DNA of 64,000 nucleotides, taken from positions 3,355,001 through 3,419,000 of the forward strand of contig CM067537.1 in assembly GCA_034509925.1 (NCBI GenBank), given 5' to 3'. The notes below the pieces were generated by a model, which saw nothing but the letters and a program-made list of their open reading frames with translations, was not told the DNA's origin and ran no database searches. The DNA is from Hirudinaria manillensis. Taxonomy: Eukaryota; Annelida; Clitellata; Hirudinida; Hirudinidae. Position numbers and translations under genes: made by a program. Shown in pieces: positions 45,966 through 57,503 of this stretch (position 1 is its first letter; each line of letters starts with the position of its first letter).

Positions 45966-47054
45966 ATGTCGTCAGTGGTTCATTACAAATTCCAAAGCTC
46001 CTTGGATTCGGATGTCGTCCGTTTCGACGGACTCGAAATCTCTGCGAGAAATTTGAAATTGAAAATCGCAGATGCAAAAAACTTGCAAAAATACCTGCTG
46101 CAATATGACTTGATGGTTAAGAATCCTGAGGCAGACAAAATTTACGAAGATGACGGCATGATCCCGAGAAATTCGTCGGTCGTTGTGTCGAGGATACCGA
46201 TGGACGAGGAAAAACTTTGCAAAGCTCCTGTTAATAAATCGACAGAGAAGCAGGCAGAGGTGGATTGGGGCTTCCTACGGCAAACTGCCGAATCGGACCT
46301 GAGCGAGGAGGAGAAATTGAAGAGAACGATGCAGCAGGCAGCCGACGAGTTTGATGGCGTGGACTATAGTAGAGCGAAGAAGAAGGCTAGACGTCCACTG
46401 CCAGAAAATTACCTTTGCCACGGATGCGGGTCGTTCGGACATTACATCGAAAACTGTCCGAGAATGCAAAACAGAAATAAAGACGAAAGCGTAAAAAAAT
46501 TGAAACTGACCACAGGCATTCCAAAGAGCTTTCTGACGGAAGCGGACGACGTCAACGCACCGGGCGTTCTCCTCACTAGTTCCGGCAAACTTGTCGTGCC
46601 TAAGGCCGAGGCGCAGACGATTAAAGTGAAGGATGGCAATCAGGACGAGACTCCGGAACACTTTTACTGCGGCATATGCAGACAAATACAGACCGATTCG
46701 GTTTACTTGCCGTGTTGCATGAATTCCGCGTGCGATTTCTGCGCAATCACGGAACTGCTTCGCACCGAGAAGTGCAGCTTCTGCAAAAAGACCGGAGTCT
46801 CGGTGGCCGAAGTGACGCCAAACGAGGAACTGAGGATTGCCATCCTGAACAATCACGTACTAATTCCAAATATAAAGGACTTATTGACGGCGAACAAGTC
46901 CAAATTAAAAGCCGAGCAGGCTAAACGGACTGTTCAAAATGGAATTACCGCCCGGCCCGTGGAAAGCGAAAGTAGAGGGAACGCCAGAGGGAAGAGAAAG
47001 TGCGAAGAGACGAACAACTGTCCGGCCTCGAAGAAATGCAAGAAGATGCCTTAG
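45966..47054 (+). CDS. RBBP6-like: RBBP6-like protein, array copy 24 (362 aa, in-frame insertion)
   Basis: Intact, but 3 residues longer. A 9-base insertion (aaacggact at 46923-46931) adds Lys-Arg-Thr after Ala319, in the basic tail beyond the RING-like domain. Phe189, codon 30 TTG, and the same one-base 5'UTR deletion as copies 17 and 27. TATA 45874, predicted TSS 45904. It is the only copy with a coding-length change. Confidence 0.92.
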   Translation: MSSVVHYKFQSSLDSDVVRFDGLEISARNLKLKIADAKNLQKYLLQYDLMVKNPEADKIYEDDGMIPRNSSVVVSRIPMDEEKLCKAPVNKSTEKQAEVDWGFLRQTAESDLSEEEKLKRTMQQAADEFDGVDYSRAKKKARRPLPENYLCHGCGSFGHYIENCPRMQNRNKDESVKKLKLTTGIPKSFLTEADDVNAPGVLLTSSGKLVVPKAEAQTIKVKDGNQDETPEHFYCGICRQIQTDSVYLPCCMNSACDFCAITELLRTEKCSFCKKTGVSVAEVTPNEELRIAILNNHVLIPNIKDLLTANKSKLKAEQAKRTVQNGITARPVESESRGNARGKRKCEETNNCPASKKCKKMP

Positions 47055-47468
47055 AAGACGCAAGACCCAAGAGACACGTGTTCCGGCAAGCCAATAATTT
47101 CAAGCCGGTCGTTCGAGAGAGATACTAACGAAATCTTACCTGTATGTAATTCCATTTTTTATATTTATGCCCTTTTTAATTATAAATTAAAAATAAAATT
47201 CTTAAAATAAAAAAAAAATTTCTTATTCATAAATCATCGTATGGAAATAAAATATAAAAAAAATAACATAACGTCAAATAATACTGACGCGAGGGTTGAA
47301 TAACACGTGCAAAGCGCGTTGGCCAGCCGTAGCCCGCACGCGCGCGCTCATTTGCATATGAATGCCCGCCGAACGTATATAAGGCCGAAAGCGCAACGAA
47401 TAGTCATTCTCTTCCCGGACGTCCACGAGTCAACATCTAGCTCCGCGCTCACCCGAATTATCACGAAA

Positions 47469-48548
47469 ATGTCGTCAGTGGTTCATTACAAATTCCAAAG
47501 CTCCTTGGATTCGGATGTCGTCCGTTTCGACGGACTCGAAATCTCTGCGAGAAATTTAAAATTGAAAATCGCAGATGCAAAAAACTTGCAAAAATACCTG
47601 CTGCAATATGACTTGATGGTTAAGAATCCTGAGGCAGACAAAATTTACGAAGATGACGGCATGATCCCGAGAAATTCGTCGGTCGTTGTGTCGAGGATAC
47701 CGATGGACGAGGAAAAACTTTGCAAAGCTCCTGTTAATAAATCGACAGAGAAGCAGGCAGAGGTGGATTGGGGCTTCCTACGGCAAACTGCCGAATCGGA
47801 CCTGAGCGAGGAGGAGAAATTGAAGAGAACGATGCAGCAGGCAGCCGACGAGTTTGATGGCGTGGACTATAGTAGAGCGAAGAAGAAGGCTAGACGTCCA
47901 CTGCCAGAAAATTACCTTTGCCACGGATGCGGGTCGTTCGGACATTACATCGAAAACTGTCCGAGAATGCAAAACAGAAATAAAGACGAAAGCGTAAAAA
48001 AATTGAAACTGACCACAGGCATTCCAAAGAGCCTTCTGACGGAAGCGGACGACGTCAACGCACCGGGCGTTCTCCTCACTAGTTCCGGCAAACTTGTCGT
48101 GCCTAAGGCCGAGGCGCAGACGATTAAAGTGAAGGATGGCAATCAGGACGAGACTCCGGAACACTTTTACTGCGGCATATGCAGACAAATACAGACCGAT
48201 TCGGTTTACTTGCCGTGTTGCATGAATTCCGCGTGCGATTTCTGCGCAATCACGGAACTGCTTCGCACCGAGAAGTGCAGCTTCTGCAAAAAGACCGGAG
48301 TCTCGGTGGCCGAAGTGACGCCAAACGAGGAACTGAGGATTGCCATCCTGAACAATCACGTACTAATTCCAAATATAAAGGACTTATTGACGGCGAACAA
48401 GTCCAAATTAAAAGCCGAGCAGGCTGTTCAAAATGGAATTACCGCCCGGCCCGTGGAAAGCGAAAGTAGAGGGAACGCCAGAGGGAAGAGAAAGTGCGAA
48501 GAGACGAACAACTGTCCGGCCTCGAAGAAATGCAAGAAGATGCCTTAG
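47469..48548 (+). CDS. RBBP6-like: RBBP6-like protein, array copy 25
   Basis: Intact 359 aa. Leu189, codon 30 TTA. TATA 47376, predicted TSS 47406. One A lost in the downstream AT tract (1493 bp period). Confidence 0.92.
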   Translation: MSSVVHYKFQSSLDSDVVRFDGLEISARNLKLKIADAKNLQKYLLQYDLMVKNPEADKIYEDDGMIPRNSSVVVSRIPMDEEKLCKAPVNKSTEKQAEVDWGFLRQTAESDLSEEEKLKRTMQQAADEFDGVDYSRAKKKARRPLPENYLCHGCGSFGHYIENCPRMQNRNKDESVKKLKLTTGIPKSLLTEADDVNAPGVLLTSSGKLVVPKAEAQTIKVKDGNQDETPEHFYCGICRQIQTDSVYLPCCMNSACDFCAITELLRTEKCSFCKKTGVSVAEVTPNEELRIAILNNHVLIPNIKDLLTANKSKLKAEQAVQNGITARPVESESRGNARGKRKCEETNNCPASKKCKKMP

Positions 48549-48961
48549 AAGACGCAAGACCCAAGAGACACGTGTTCCGGCAAGCCAATAATTTCAAGCC
48601 GGTCGTTCGAGAGAGATACTAACGAAATCTTACCTGTATGTAATTCCATTTTTTATATTTATGCCCTTTTTAATTATAAATTAAAATAAAATTCTTAAAA
48701 TAAAAAAAAAATTTCTTATTCATAAATCATCGTATGGAAATAAAATATAAAAAAAATAACATAACGTCAAATAATACTGACGCGAGGGTTGAATAACACG
48801 TGCAAAGCGCGTTGGCCAGCCGTAGCCCGCACGCGCGCGCTCATTTGCATATGAATGCCCGCCGAACGTATATAAGGCCGAAAGCGCAACGAATAGTCAT
48901 TCTCTTCCCGGACGTCCACGAGTCAACATCTAGCTCCGCGCTCACCCGAATTATCACGAAA

Positions 48962-50041
48962 ATGTCGTCAGTGGTTCATTACAAATTCCAAAGCTCCTTG
49001 GATTCGGATGTCGTCCGTTTCGACGGACTCGAAATCTCTGCGAGAAATTTGAAATTGAAAATCGCAGATGCAAAAAACTTGCAAAAATACCTGCTGCAAT
49101 ATGACTTGATGGTTAAGAATCCTGAGGCAGACAAAATTTACGAAGATGACGGCATGATCCCGAGAAATTCGTCGGTCGTTGTGTCGAGGATACCGATGGA
49201 CGAGGAAAAACTTTGCAAAGCTCCTGTTAATAAATCGACAGAGAAGCAGGCAGAGGTGGATTGGGGCTTCCTACGGCAAACTGCCGAATCGGACCTGAGC
49301 GAGGAGGAGAAATTGAAGAGAACGATGCAGCAGGCAGCCGACGAGTTTGATGGCGTGGACTATAGTAGAGCGAAGAAGAAGGCTAGACGTCCACTGCCAG
49401 AAAATTACCTTTGCCACGGATGCGGGTCGTTCGGACATTACATCGAAAACTGTCCGAGAATGCAAAACAGAAATAAAGACGAAAGCGTAAAAAAATTGAA
49501 ACTGACCACAGGCATTCCAAAGAGCCTTCTGACGGAAGCGGACGACGTCAACGCACCGGGCGTTCTCCTCACTAGTTCCGGCAAACTTGTCGTGCCTAAG
49601 GCCGAGGCGCAGACGATTAAAGTGAAGGATGGCAATCAGGACGAGACTCCGGAACACTTTTACTGCGGCATATGCAGACAAATACAGACCGATTCGGTTT
49701 ACTTGCCGTGTTGCATGAATTCCGCGTGCGATTTCTGCGCAATCACGGAACTGCTTCGCACCGAGAAGTGCAGCTTCTGCAAAAAGACCGGAGTCTCGGT
49801 GGCCGAAGTGACGCCAAACGAGGAACTGAGGATTGCCATCCTGAACAATCACGTACTAATTCCAAATATAAAGGACTTATTGACGGCGAACAAGTCCAAA
49901 TTAAAAGCCGAGCAGGCTGTTCAAAATGGAATTACCGCCCGGCCCGTGGAAAGCGAAAGTAGAGGGAACGCCAGAGGGAAGAGAAAGTGCGAAGAGACGA
50001 ACAACTGTCCGGCCTCGAAGAAATGCAAGAAGATGCCTTAG
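48962..50041 (+). CDS. RBBP6-like: RBBP6-like protein, array copy 26
   Basis: Intact 359 aa. Leu189, codon 30 TTG. TATA 48869, predicted TSS 48899. The downstream AT tract is 7 bp shorter, with the gccc rather than the tccc form. Confidence 0.92.
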   Translation: MSSVVHYKFQSSLDSDVVRFDGLEISARNLKLKIADAKNLQKYLLQYDLMVKNPEADKIYEDDGMIPRNSSVVVSRIPMDEEKLCKAPVNKSTEKQAEVDWGFLRQTAESDLSEEEKLKRTMQQAADEFDGVDYSRAKKKARRPLPENYLCHGCGSFGHYIENCPRMQNRNKDESVKKLKLTTGIPKSLLTEADDVNAPGVLLTSSGKLVVPKAEAQTIKVKDGNQDETPEHFYCGICRQIQTDSVYLPCCMNSACDFCAITELLRTEKCSFCKKTGVSVAEVTPNEELRIAILNNHVLIPNIKDLLTANKSKLKAEQAVQNGITARPVESESRGNARGKRKCEETNNCPASKKCKKMP

Positions 50042-50447
50042 AAGACGCAAGACCCAAGAGACACGTGTTCCGGCAAGCCAATAATTTCAAGCCGGTCGTT
50101 CGAGAGAGATACTAACGAAATCTTACCTGTATGTAATTCCATTTTTTATATTTATGCCCTTTTTAATTAAAAATAAAATTCTTAAAATAAAAAAAAAATT
50201 TCTTATTCATAAATCATCGTATGGAAATAAAATATAAAAAAAATAACATAACGTCAAATAATACTGACGCGAGGGTTGAATAACACGTGCAAAGCGCGTT
50301 GGCCAGCCGTAGCCCGCACGCGCGCGCTCATTTGCATATGAATGCCCGCCGAACGTATATAAGGCCGAAAGCGCAACGAATAGTCATTCTCTTCCCGGAC
50401 GTCCACGAGTCAACATCTAGCTCGCGCTCACCCGAATTATCACGAAA

Positions 50448-51527
50448 ATGTCGTCAGTGGTTCATTACAAATTCCAAAGCTCCTTGGATTCGGATGTCGT
50501 CCGTTTCGACGGACTCGAAATCTCTGCGAGAAATTTGAAATTGAAAATCGCAGATGCAAAAAACTTGCAAAAATACCTGCTGCAATATGACTTGATGGTT
50601 AAGAATCCTGAGGCAGACAAAATTTACGAAGATGACGGCATGATCCCGAGAAATTCGTCGGTCGTTGTGTCGAGGATACCGATGGACGAGGAAAAACTTT
50701 GCAAAGCTCCTGTTAATAAATCGACAGAGAAGCAGGCAGAGGTGGATTGGGGCTTCCTACGGCAAACTGCCGAATCGGGCCTGAGCGAGGAGGAGAAATT
50801 GAAGAGAACGATGCAGCAGGCAGCCGACGAGTTTGATGGCGTGGACTATAGTAGAGCGAAGAAGAAGGCTAGACGTCCACTGCCAGAAAATTACCTTTGC
50901 CACGGATGCGGGTCGTTCGGACATTACATCGAAAACTGTCCGAGAATGCAAAACAGAAATAAAGACGAAAGCGTAAAAAAATTGAAACTGACCACAGGCA
51001 TTCCAAAGAGCCTTCTGACGGAAGCGGACGACGTCAACGCACCGGGCGTTCTCCTCACTAGTTCCGGCAAACTTGTCGTGCCTAAGGCCGAGGCGCAGAC
51101 GATTAAAGTGAAGGATGGCAATCAGGACGAGACTCCGGAACACTTTTACTGCGGCATATGCAGACAAATACAGACCGATTCGGTTTACTTGCCGTGTTGC
51201 ATGAATTCCGCGTGCGATTTCTGCGCAATCACGGAACTGCTTCGCACCGAGAAGTGCAGCTTCTGCAAAAAGACCGGAGTCTCGGTGGCCGAAGTGACGC
51301 CAAACGAGGAACTGAGGATTGCCATCCTGAACAATCACGTACTAATTCCAAATATAAAGGACTTATTGACGGCGAACAAGTCCAAATTAAAAGCCGAGCA
51401 GGCTGTTCAAAATGGAATTACCGCCCGGCCCGTGGAAAGCGAAAGTAGAGGGAACGCCAGAGGGAAGAGAAAGTGCGAAGAGACGAACAACTGTCCGGCC
51501 TCGAAGAAATGCAAGAAGATGCCTTAG
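50448..51527 (+). CDS. RBBP6-like: RBBP6-like protein, array copy 27 (Asp111Gly)
   Basis: Intact 359 aa. Unique GAC to GGC change at codon 111 (Asp to Gly), in the linker between DWNN and zinc knuckle. Leu189, codon 30 TTG, one-base 5'UTR deletion as in copies 17 and 24. TATA 50356, predicted TSS 50386. Confidence 0.92.
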   Translation: MSSVVHYKFQSSLDSDVVRFDGLEISARNLKLKIADAKNLQKYLLQYDLMVKNPEADKIYEDDGMIPRNSSVVVSRIPMDEEKLCKAPVNKSTEKQAEVDWGFLRQTAESGLSEEEKLKRTMQQAADEFDGVDYSRAKKKARRPLPENYLCHGCGSFGHYIENCPRMQNRNKDESVKKLKLTTGIPKSLLTEADDVNAPGVLLTSSGKLVVPKAEAQTIKVKDGNQDETPEHFYCGICRQIQTDSVYLPCCMNSACDFCAITELLRTEKCSFCKKTGVSVAEVTPNEELRIAILNNHVLIPNIKDLLTANKSKLKAEQAVQNGITARPVESESRGNARGKRKCEETNNCPASKKCKKMP

Positions 51528-51941
51528 AAGACGCAAGACCCAAGAGACACGTGTTCCGGCAAGCCAATAATTTCAAGCCGGTCGTTCGAGAGAGATACTA
51601 ACGAAATCTTACCTGTATGTAATTCCATTTTTTATATTTATGCCCTTTTTAATTATAAATTAAAAATAAAATTCTTAAAATAAAAAAAAAATTTCTTATT
51701 CATAAATCATCGTATGGAAATAAAATATAAAAAAAATAACATAACGTCAAATAATACTGACGCGAGGGTTGAATAACACGTGCAAAGCGCGTTGGCCAGC
51801 CGTAGCCCGCACGCGCGCGCTCATTTGCATATGAATGCCCGCCGAACGTATATAAGGCCGAAAGCGCAACGAATAGTCATTCTCTTCCCGGACGTCCACG
51901 AGTCAACATCTAGCTCCGCGCTCACCCGAATTATCACGAAA

Positions 51942-53021
51942 ATGTCGTCAGTGGTTCATTACAAATTCCAAAGCTCCTTGGATTCGGATGTCGTCCGTTT
52001 CGACGGACTCGAAATCTCTGCGAGAAATTTGAAATTGAAAATCGCAGATGCAAAAAACTTGCAAAAATACCTGCTGCAATATGACTTGATGGTTAAGAAT
52101 CCTGAGGCAGACAAAATTTACGAAGATGACGGCATGATCCCGAGAAATTCGTCGGTCGTTGTGTCGAGGATACCGATGGACGAGGAAAAACTTTGCAAAG
52201 CTCCTGTTAATAAATCGACAGAGAAGCAGGCAGAGGTGGATTGGGGCTTCCTACGGCAAACTGCCGAATCGGACCTGAGCGAGGAGGAGAAATTGAAGAG
52301 AACGATGCAGCAGGCAGCCGACGAGTTTGATGGCGTGGACTATAGTAGAGCGAAGAAGAAGGCTAGACGTCCACTGCCAGAAAATTACCTTTGCCACGGA
52401 TGCGGGTCGTTCGGACATTACATCGAAAACTGTCCGAGAATGCAAAACAGAAATAAAGACGAAAGCGTAAAAAAATTGAAACTGACCACAGGCATTCCAA
52501 AGAGCTTTCTGACGGAAGCGGACGACGTCAACGCACCGGGCGTTCTCCTCACTAGTTCCGGCAAACTTGTCGTGCCTAAGGCCGAGGCGCAGACGATTAA
52601 AGTGAAGGATGGCAATCAGGACGAGACTCCGGAACACTTTTACTGCGGCATATGCAGACAAATACAGACCGATTCGGTTTACTTGCCGTGTTGCATGAAT
52701 TCCGCGTGCGATTTCTGCGCAATCACGGAACTGCTTCGCACCGAGAAGTGCAGCTTCTGCAAAAAGACCGGAGTCTCGGTGGCCGAAGTGACGCCAAACG
52801 AGGAACTGAGGATTGCCATCCTGAACAATCACGTACTAATTCCAAATATAAAGGACTTATTGACGGCGAACAAGTCCAAATTAAAAGCCGAGCAGGCTGT
52901 TCAAAATGGAATTACCGCCCGGCCCGTGGAAAGCGAAAGTAGAGGGAACGCCAGAGGGAAGAGAAAGTGCGAAGAGACGAACAACTGTCCGGCCTCGAAG
53001 AAATGCAAGAAGATGCCTTAG
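51942..53021 (+). CDS. RBBP6-like: RBBP6-like protein, array copy 28
   Basis: Intact 359 aa. Phe189, codon 30 TTG. TATA 51849, predicted TSS 51879. Confidence 0.92.
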   Translation: MSSVVHYKFQSSLDSDVVRFDGLEISARNLKLKIADAKNLQKYLLQYDLMVKNPEADKIYEDDGMIPRNSSVVVSRIPMDEEKLCKAPVNKSTEKQAEVDWGFLRQTAESDLSEEEKLKRTMQQAADEFDGVDYSRAKKKARRPLPENYLCHGCGSFGHYIENCPRMQNRNKDESVKKLKLTTGIPKSFLTEADDVNAPGVLLTSSGKLVVPKAEAQTIKVKDGNQDETPEHFYCGICRQIQTDSVYLPCCMNSACDFCAITELLRTEKCSFCKKTGVSVAEVTPNEELRIAILNNHVLIPNIKDLLTANKSKLKAEQAVQNGITARPVESESRGNARGKRKCEETNNCPASKKCKKMP

Positions 53022-53435
53022 AAGACGCAAGACCCAAGAGACACGTGTTCCGGCAAGCCAATAATTTCAAGCCGGTCGTTCGAGAGAGATACTAACGAAA
53101 TCTTACCTGTATGTAATTCCATTTTTTATATTTATGCCCTTTTTAATTATAAATTAAAAATAAAATTCTTAAAATAAAAAAAAAATTTCTTATTCATAAA
53201 TCATCGTATGGAAATAAAATATAAAAAAAATAACATAACGTCAAATAATACTGACGCGAGGGTTGAATAACACGTGCAAAGCGCGTTGGCCAGCCGTAGC
53301 CCGCACGCGCGCGCTCATTTGCATATGAATGCCCGCCGAACGTATATAAGGCCGAAAGCGCAACGAATAGTCATTCTCTTCCCGGACGTCCACGAGTCAA
53401 CATCTAGCTCCGCGCTCACCCGAATTATCACGAAA

Positions 53436-54515
53436 ATGTCGTCAGTGGTTCATTACAAATTCCAAAGCTCCTTGGATTCGGATGTCGTCCGTTTCGACGG
53501 ACTCGAAATCTCTGCGAGAAATTTAAAATTGAAAATCGCAGATGCAAAAAACTTGCAAAAATACCTGCTGCAATATGACTTGATGGTTAAGAATCCTGAG
53601 GCAGACAAAATTTACGAAGATGACGGCATGATCCCGAGAAATTCGTCGGTCGTTGTGTCGAGGATACCGATGGACGAGGAAAAACTTTGCAAAGCTCCTG
53701 TTAATAAATCGACAGAGAAGCAGGCAGAGGTGGATTGGGGCTTCCTACGGCAAACTGCCGAATCGGACCTGAGCGAGGAGGAGAAATTGAAGAGAACGAT
53801 GCAGCAGGCAGCCGACGAGTTTGATGGCGTGGACTATAGTAGAGCGAAGAAGAAGGCTAGACGTCCACTGCCAGAAAATTACCTTTGCCACGGATGCGGG
53901 TCGTTCGGACATTACATCGAAAACTGTCCGAGAATGCAAAACAGAAATAAAGACGAAAGCGTAAAAAAATTGAAACTGACCACAGGCATTCCAAAGAGCT
54001 TTCTGACGGAAGCGGACGACGTCAACGCACCGGGCGTTCTCCTCACTAGTTCCGGCAAACTTGTCGTGCCTAAGGCCGAGGCGCAGACGATTAAAGTGAA
54101 GGATGGCAATCAGGACGAGACTCCGGAACACTTTTACTGCGGCATATGCAGACAAATACAGACCGATTCGGTTTACTTGCCGTGTTGCATGAATTCCGCG
54201 TGCGATTTCTGCGCAATCACGGAACTGCTTCGCACCGAGAAGTGCAGCTTCTGCAAAAAGACCGGAGTCTCGGTGGCCGAAGTGACGCCAAACGAGGAAC
54301 TGAGGATTGCCATCCTGAACAATCACGTACTAATTCCAAATATAAAGGACTTATTGACGGCGAACAAGTCCAAATTAAAAGCCGAGCAGGCTGTTCAAAA
54401 TGGAATTACCGCCCGGCCCGTGGAAAGCGAAAGTAGAGGGAACGCCAGAGGGAAGAGAAAGTGCGAAGAGACGAACAACTGTCCGGCCTCGAAGAAATGC
54501 AAGAAGATGCCTTAG
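53436..54515 (+). CDS. RBBP6-like: RBBP6-like protein, array copy 29
   Basis: Intact 359 aa. Phe189, codon 30 TTA. TATA 53343, predicted TSS 53373. Confidence 0.92.
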   Translation: MSSVVHYKFQSSLDSDVVRFDGLEISARNLKLKIADAKNLQKYLLQYDLMVKNPEADKIYEDDGMIPRNSSVVVSRIPMDEEKLCKAPVNKSTEKQAEVDWGFLRQTAESDLSEEEKLKRTMQQAADEFDGVDYSRAKKKARRPLPENYLCHGCGSFGHYIENCPRMQNRNKDESVKKLKLTTGIPKSFLTEADDVNAPGVLLTSSGKLVVPKAEAQTIKVKDGNQDETPEHFYCGICRQIQTDSVYLPCCMNSACDFCAITELLRTEKCSFCKKTGVSVAEVTPNEELRIAILNNHVLIPNIKDLLTANKSKLKAEQAVQNGITARPVESESRGNARGKRKCEETNNCPASKKCKKMP

Positions 54516-54929
54516 AAGACGCAAGACCCAAGAGACACGTGTTCCGGCAAGCCAATAATTTCAAGCCGGTCGTTCGAGAGAGATACTAACGAAATCTTAC
54601 CTGTATGTAATTCCATTTTTTATATTTATGCCCTTTTTAATTATAAATTAAAAATAAAATTCTTAAAATAAAAAAAAAATTTCTTATTCATAAATCATCG
54701 TATGGAAATAAAATATAAAAAAAATAACATAACGTCAAATAATACTGACGCGAGGGTTGAATAACACGTGCAAAGCGCGTTGGCCAGCCGTAGCCCGCAC
54801 GCGCGCGCTCATTTGCATATGAATGCCCGCCGAACGTATATAAGGCCGAAAGCGCAACGAATAGTCATTCTCTTCCCGGACGTCCACGAGTCAACATCTA
54901 GCTCCGCGCTCACCCGAATTATCACGAAA

Positions 54930-56009
54930 ATGTCGTCAGTGGTTCATTACAAATTCCAAAGCTCCTTGGATTCGGATGTCGTCCGTTTCGACGGACTCGA
55001 AATCTCTGCGAGAAATTTAAAATTGAAAATCGCAGATGCAAAAAACTTGCAAAAATACCTGCTGCAATATGACTTGATGGTTAAGAATCCTGAGGCAGAC
55101 AAAATTTACGAAGATGACGGCATGATCCCGAGAAATTCGTCGGTCGTTGTGTCGAGGATACCGATGGACGAGGAAAAACTTTGCAAAGCTCCTGTTAATA
55201 AATCGACAGAGAAGCAGGCAGAGGTGGATTGGGGCTTCCTACGGCAAACTGCCGAATCGGACCTGAGCGAGGAGGAGAAATTGAAGAGAACGATGCAGCA
55301 GGCAGCCGACGAGTTTGATGGCGTGGACTATAGTAGAGCGAAGAAGAAGGCTAGACGTCCACTGCCAGAAAATTACCTTTGCCACGGATGCGGGTCGTTC
55401 GGACATTACATCGAAAACTGTCCGAGAATGCAAAACAGAAATAAAGACGAAAGCGTAAAAAAATTGAAACTGACCACAGGCATTCCAAAGAGCCTTCTGA
55501 CGGAAGCGGACGACGTCAACGCACCGGGCGTTCTCCTCACTAGTTCCGGCAAACTTGTCGTGCCTAAGGCCGAGGCGCAGACGATTAAAGTGAAGGATGG
55601 CAATCAGGACGAGACTCCGGAACACTTTTACTGCGGCATATGCAGACAAATACAGACCGATTCGGTTTACTTGCCGTGTTGCATGAATTCCGCGTGCGAT
55701 TTCTGCGCAATCACGGAACTGCTTCGCACCGAGAAGTGCAGCTTCTGCAAAAAGACCGGAGTCTCGGTGGCCGAAGTGACGCCAAACGAGGAACTGAGGA
55801 TTGCCATCCTGAACAATCACGTACTAATTCCAAATATAAAGGACTTATTGACGGCGAACAAGTCCAAATTAAAAGCCGAGCAGGCTGTTCAAAATGGAAT
55901 TACCGCCCGGCCCGTGGAAAGCGAAAGTAGAGGGAACGCCAGAGGGAAGAGAAAGTGCGAAGAGACGAACAACTGTCCGGCCTCGAAGAAATGCAAGAAG
56001 ATGCCTTAG
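54930..56009 (+). CDS. RBBP6-like: RBBP6-like protein, array copy 30
   Basis: Intact 359 aa. Leu189, codon 30 TTA. TATA 54837, predicted TSS 54867. Confidence 0.92.
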   Translation: MSSVVHYKFQSSLDSDVVRFDGLEISARNLKLKIADAKNLQKYLLQYDLMVKNPEADKIYEDDGMIPRNSSVVVSRIPMDEEKLCKAPVNKSTEKQAEVDWGFLRQTAESDLSEEEKLKRTMQQAADEFDGVDYSRAKKKARRPLPENYLCHGCGSFGHYIENCPRMQNRNKDESVKKLKLTTGIPKSLLTEADDVNAPGVLLTSSGKLVVPKAEAQTIKVKDGNQDETPEHFYCGICRQIQTDSVYLPCCMNSACDFCAITELLRTEKCSFCKKTGVSVAEVTPNEELRIAILNNHVLIPNIKDLLTANKSKLKAEQAVQNGITARPVESESRGNARGKRKCEETNNCPASKKCKKMP

Positions 56010-56423
56010 AAGACGCAAGACCCAAGAGACACGTGTTCCGGCAAGCCAATAATTTCAAGCCGGTCGTTCGAGAGAGATACTAACGAAATCTTACCTGTAT
56101 GTAATTCCATTTTTTATATTTATGCCCTTTTTAATTATAAATTAAAAATAAAATTCTTAAAATAAAAAAAAAATTTCTTATTCATAAATCATCGTATGGA
56201 AATAAAATATAAAAAAAATAACATAACGTCAAATAATACTGACGCGAGGGTTGAATAACACGTGCAAAGCGCGTTGGCCAGCCGTAGCCCGCACGCGCGC
56301 GCTCATTTGCATATGAATGCCCGCCGAACGTATATAAGGCCGAAAGCGCAACGAATAGTCATTCTCTTCCCGGACGTCCACGAGTCAACATCTAGCTCCG
56401 CGCTCACCCGAATTATCACGAAA

Positions 56424-57503
56424 ATGTCGTCAGTGGTTCATTACAAATTCCAAAGCTCCTTGGATTCGGATGTCGTCCGTTTCGACGGACTCGAAATCTC
56501 TGCGAGAAATTTAAAATTGAAAATCGCAGATGCAAAAAACTTGCAAAAATACCTGCTGCAATATGACTTGATGGTTAAGAATCCTGAGGCAGACAAAATT
56601 TACGAAGATGACGGCATGATCCCGAGAAATTCGTCGGTCGTTGTGTCGAGGATACCGATGGACGAGGAAAAACTTTGCAAAGCTCCTGTTAATAAATCGA
56701 CAGAGAAGCAGGCAGAGGTGGATTGGGGCTTCCTACGGCAAACTGCCGAATCGGACCTGAGCGAGGAGGAGAAATTGAAGAGAACGATGCAGCAGGCAGC
56801 CGACGAGTTTGATGGCGTGGACTATAGTAGAGCGAAGAAGAAGGCTAGACGTCCACTGCCAGAAAATTACCTTTGCCACGGATGCGGGTCGTTCGGACAT
56901 TACATCGAAAACTGTCCGAGAATGCAAAACAGAAATAAAGACGAAAGCGTAAAAAAATTGAAACTGACCACAGGCATTCCAAAGAGCTTTCTGACGGAAG
57001 CGGACGACGTCAACGCACCGGGCGTTCTCCTCACTAGTTCCGGCAAACTTGTCGTGCCTAAGGCCGAGGCGCAGACGATTAAAGTGAAGGATGGCAATCA
57101 GGACGAGACTCCGGAACACTTTTACTGCGGCATATGCAGACAAATACAGACCGATTCGGTTTACTTGCCGTGTTGCATGAATTCCGCGTGCGATTTCTGC
57201 GCAATCACGGAACTGCTTCGCACCGAGAAGTGCAGCTTCTGCAAAAAGACCGGAGTCTCGGTGGCCGAAGTGACGCCAAACGAGGAACTGAGGATTGCCA
57301 TCCTGAACAATCACGTACTAATTCCAAATATAAAGGACTTATTGACGGCGAACAAGTCCAAATTAAAAGCCGAGCAGGCTGTTCAAAATGGAATTACCGC
57401 CCGGCCCGTGGAAAGCGAAAGTAGAGGGAACGCCAGAGGGAAGAGAAAGTGCGAAGAGACGAACAACTGTCCGGCCTCGAAGAAATGCAAGAAGATGCCT
57501 TAG
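56424..57503 (+). CDS. RBBP6-like: RBBP6-like protein, array copy 31
   Basis: Intact 359 aa. Phe189, codon 30 TTA. TATA 56331, predicted TSS 56361. The downstream tract is the tatccca form, 6 bp shorter (1488 bp period). Confidence 0.92.
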   Translation: MSSVVHYKFQSSLDSDVVRFDGLEISARNLKLKIADAKNLQKYLLQYDLMVKNPEADKIYEDDGMIPRNSSVVVSRIPMDEEKLCKAPVNKSTEKQAEVDWGFLRQTAESDLSEEEKLKRTMQQAADEFDGVDYSRAKKKARRPLPENYLCHGCGSFGHYIENCPRMQNRNKDESVKKLKLTTGIPKSFLTEADDVNAPGVLLTSSGKLVVPKAEAQTIKVKDGNQDETPEHFYCGICRQIQTDSVYLPCCMNSACDFCAITELLRTEKCSFCKKTGVSVAEVTPNEELRIAILNNHVLIPNIKDLLTANKSKLKAEQAVQNGITARPVESESRGNARGKRKCEETNNCPASKKCKKMP

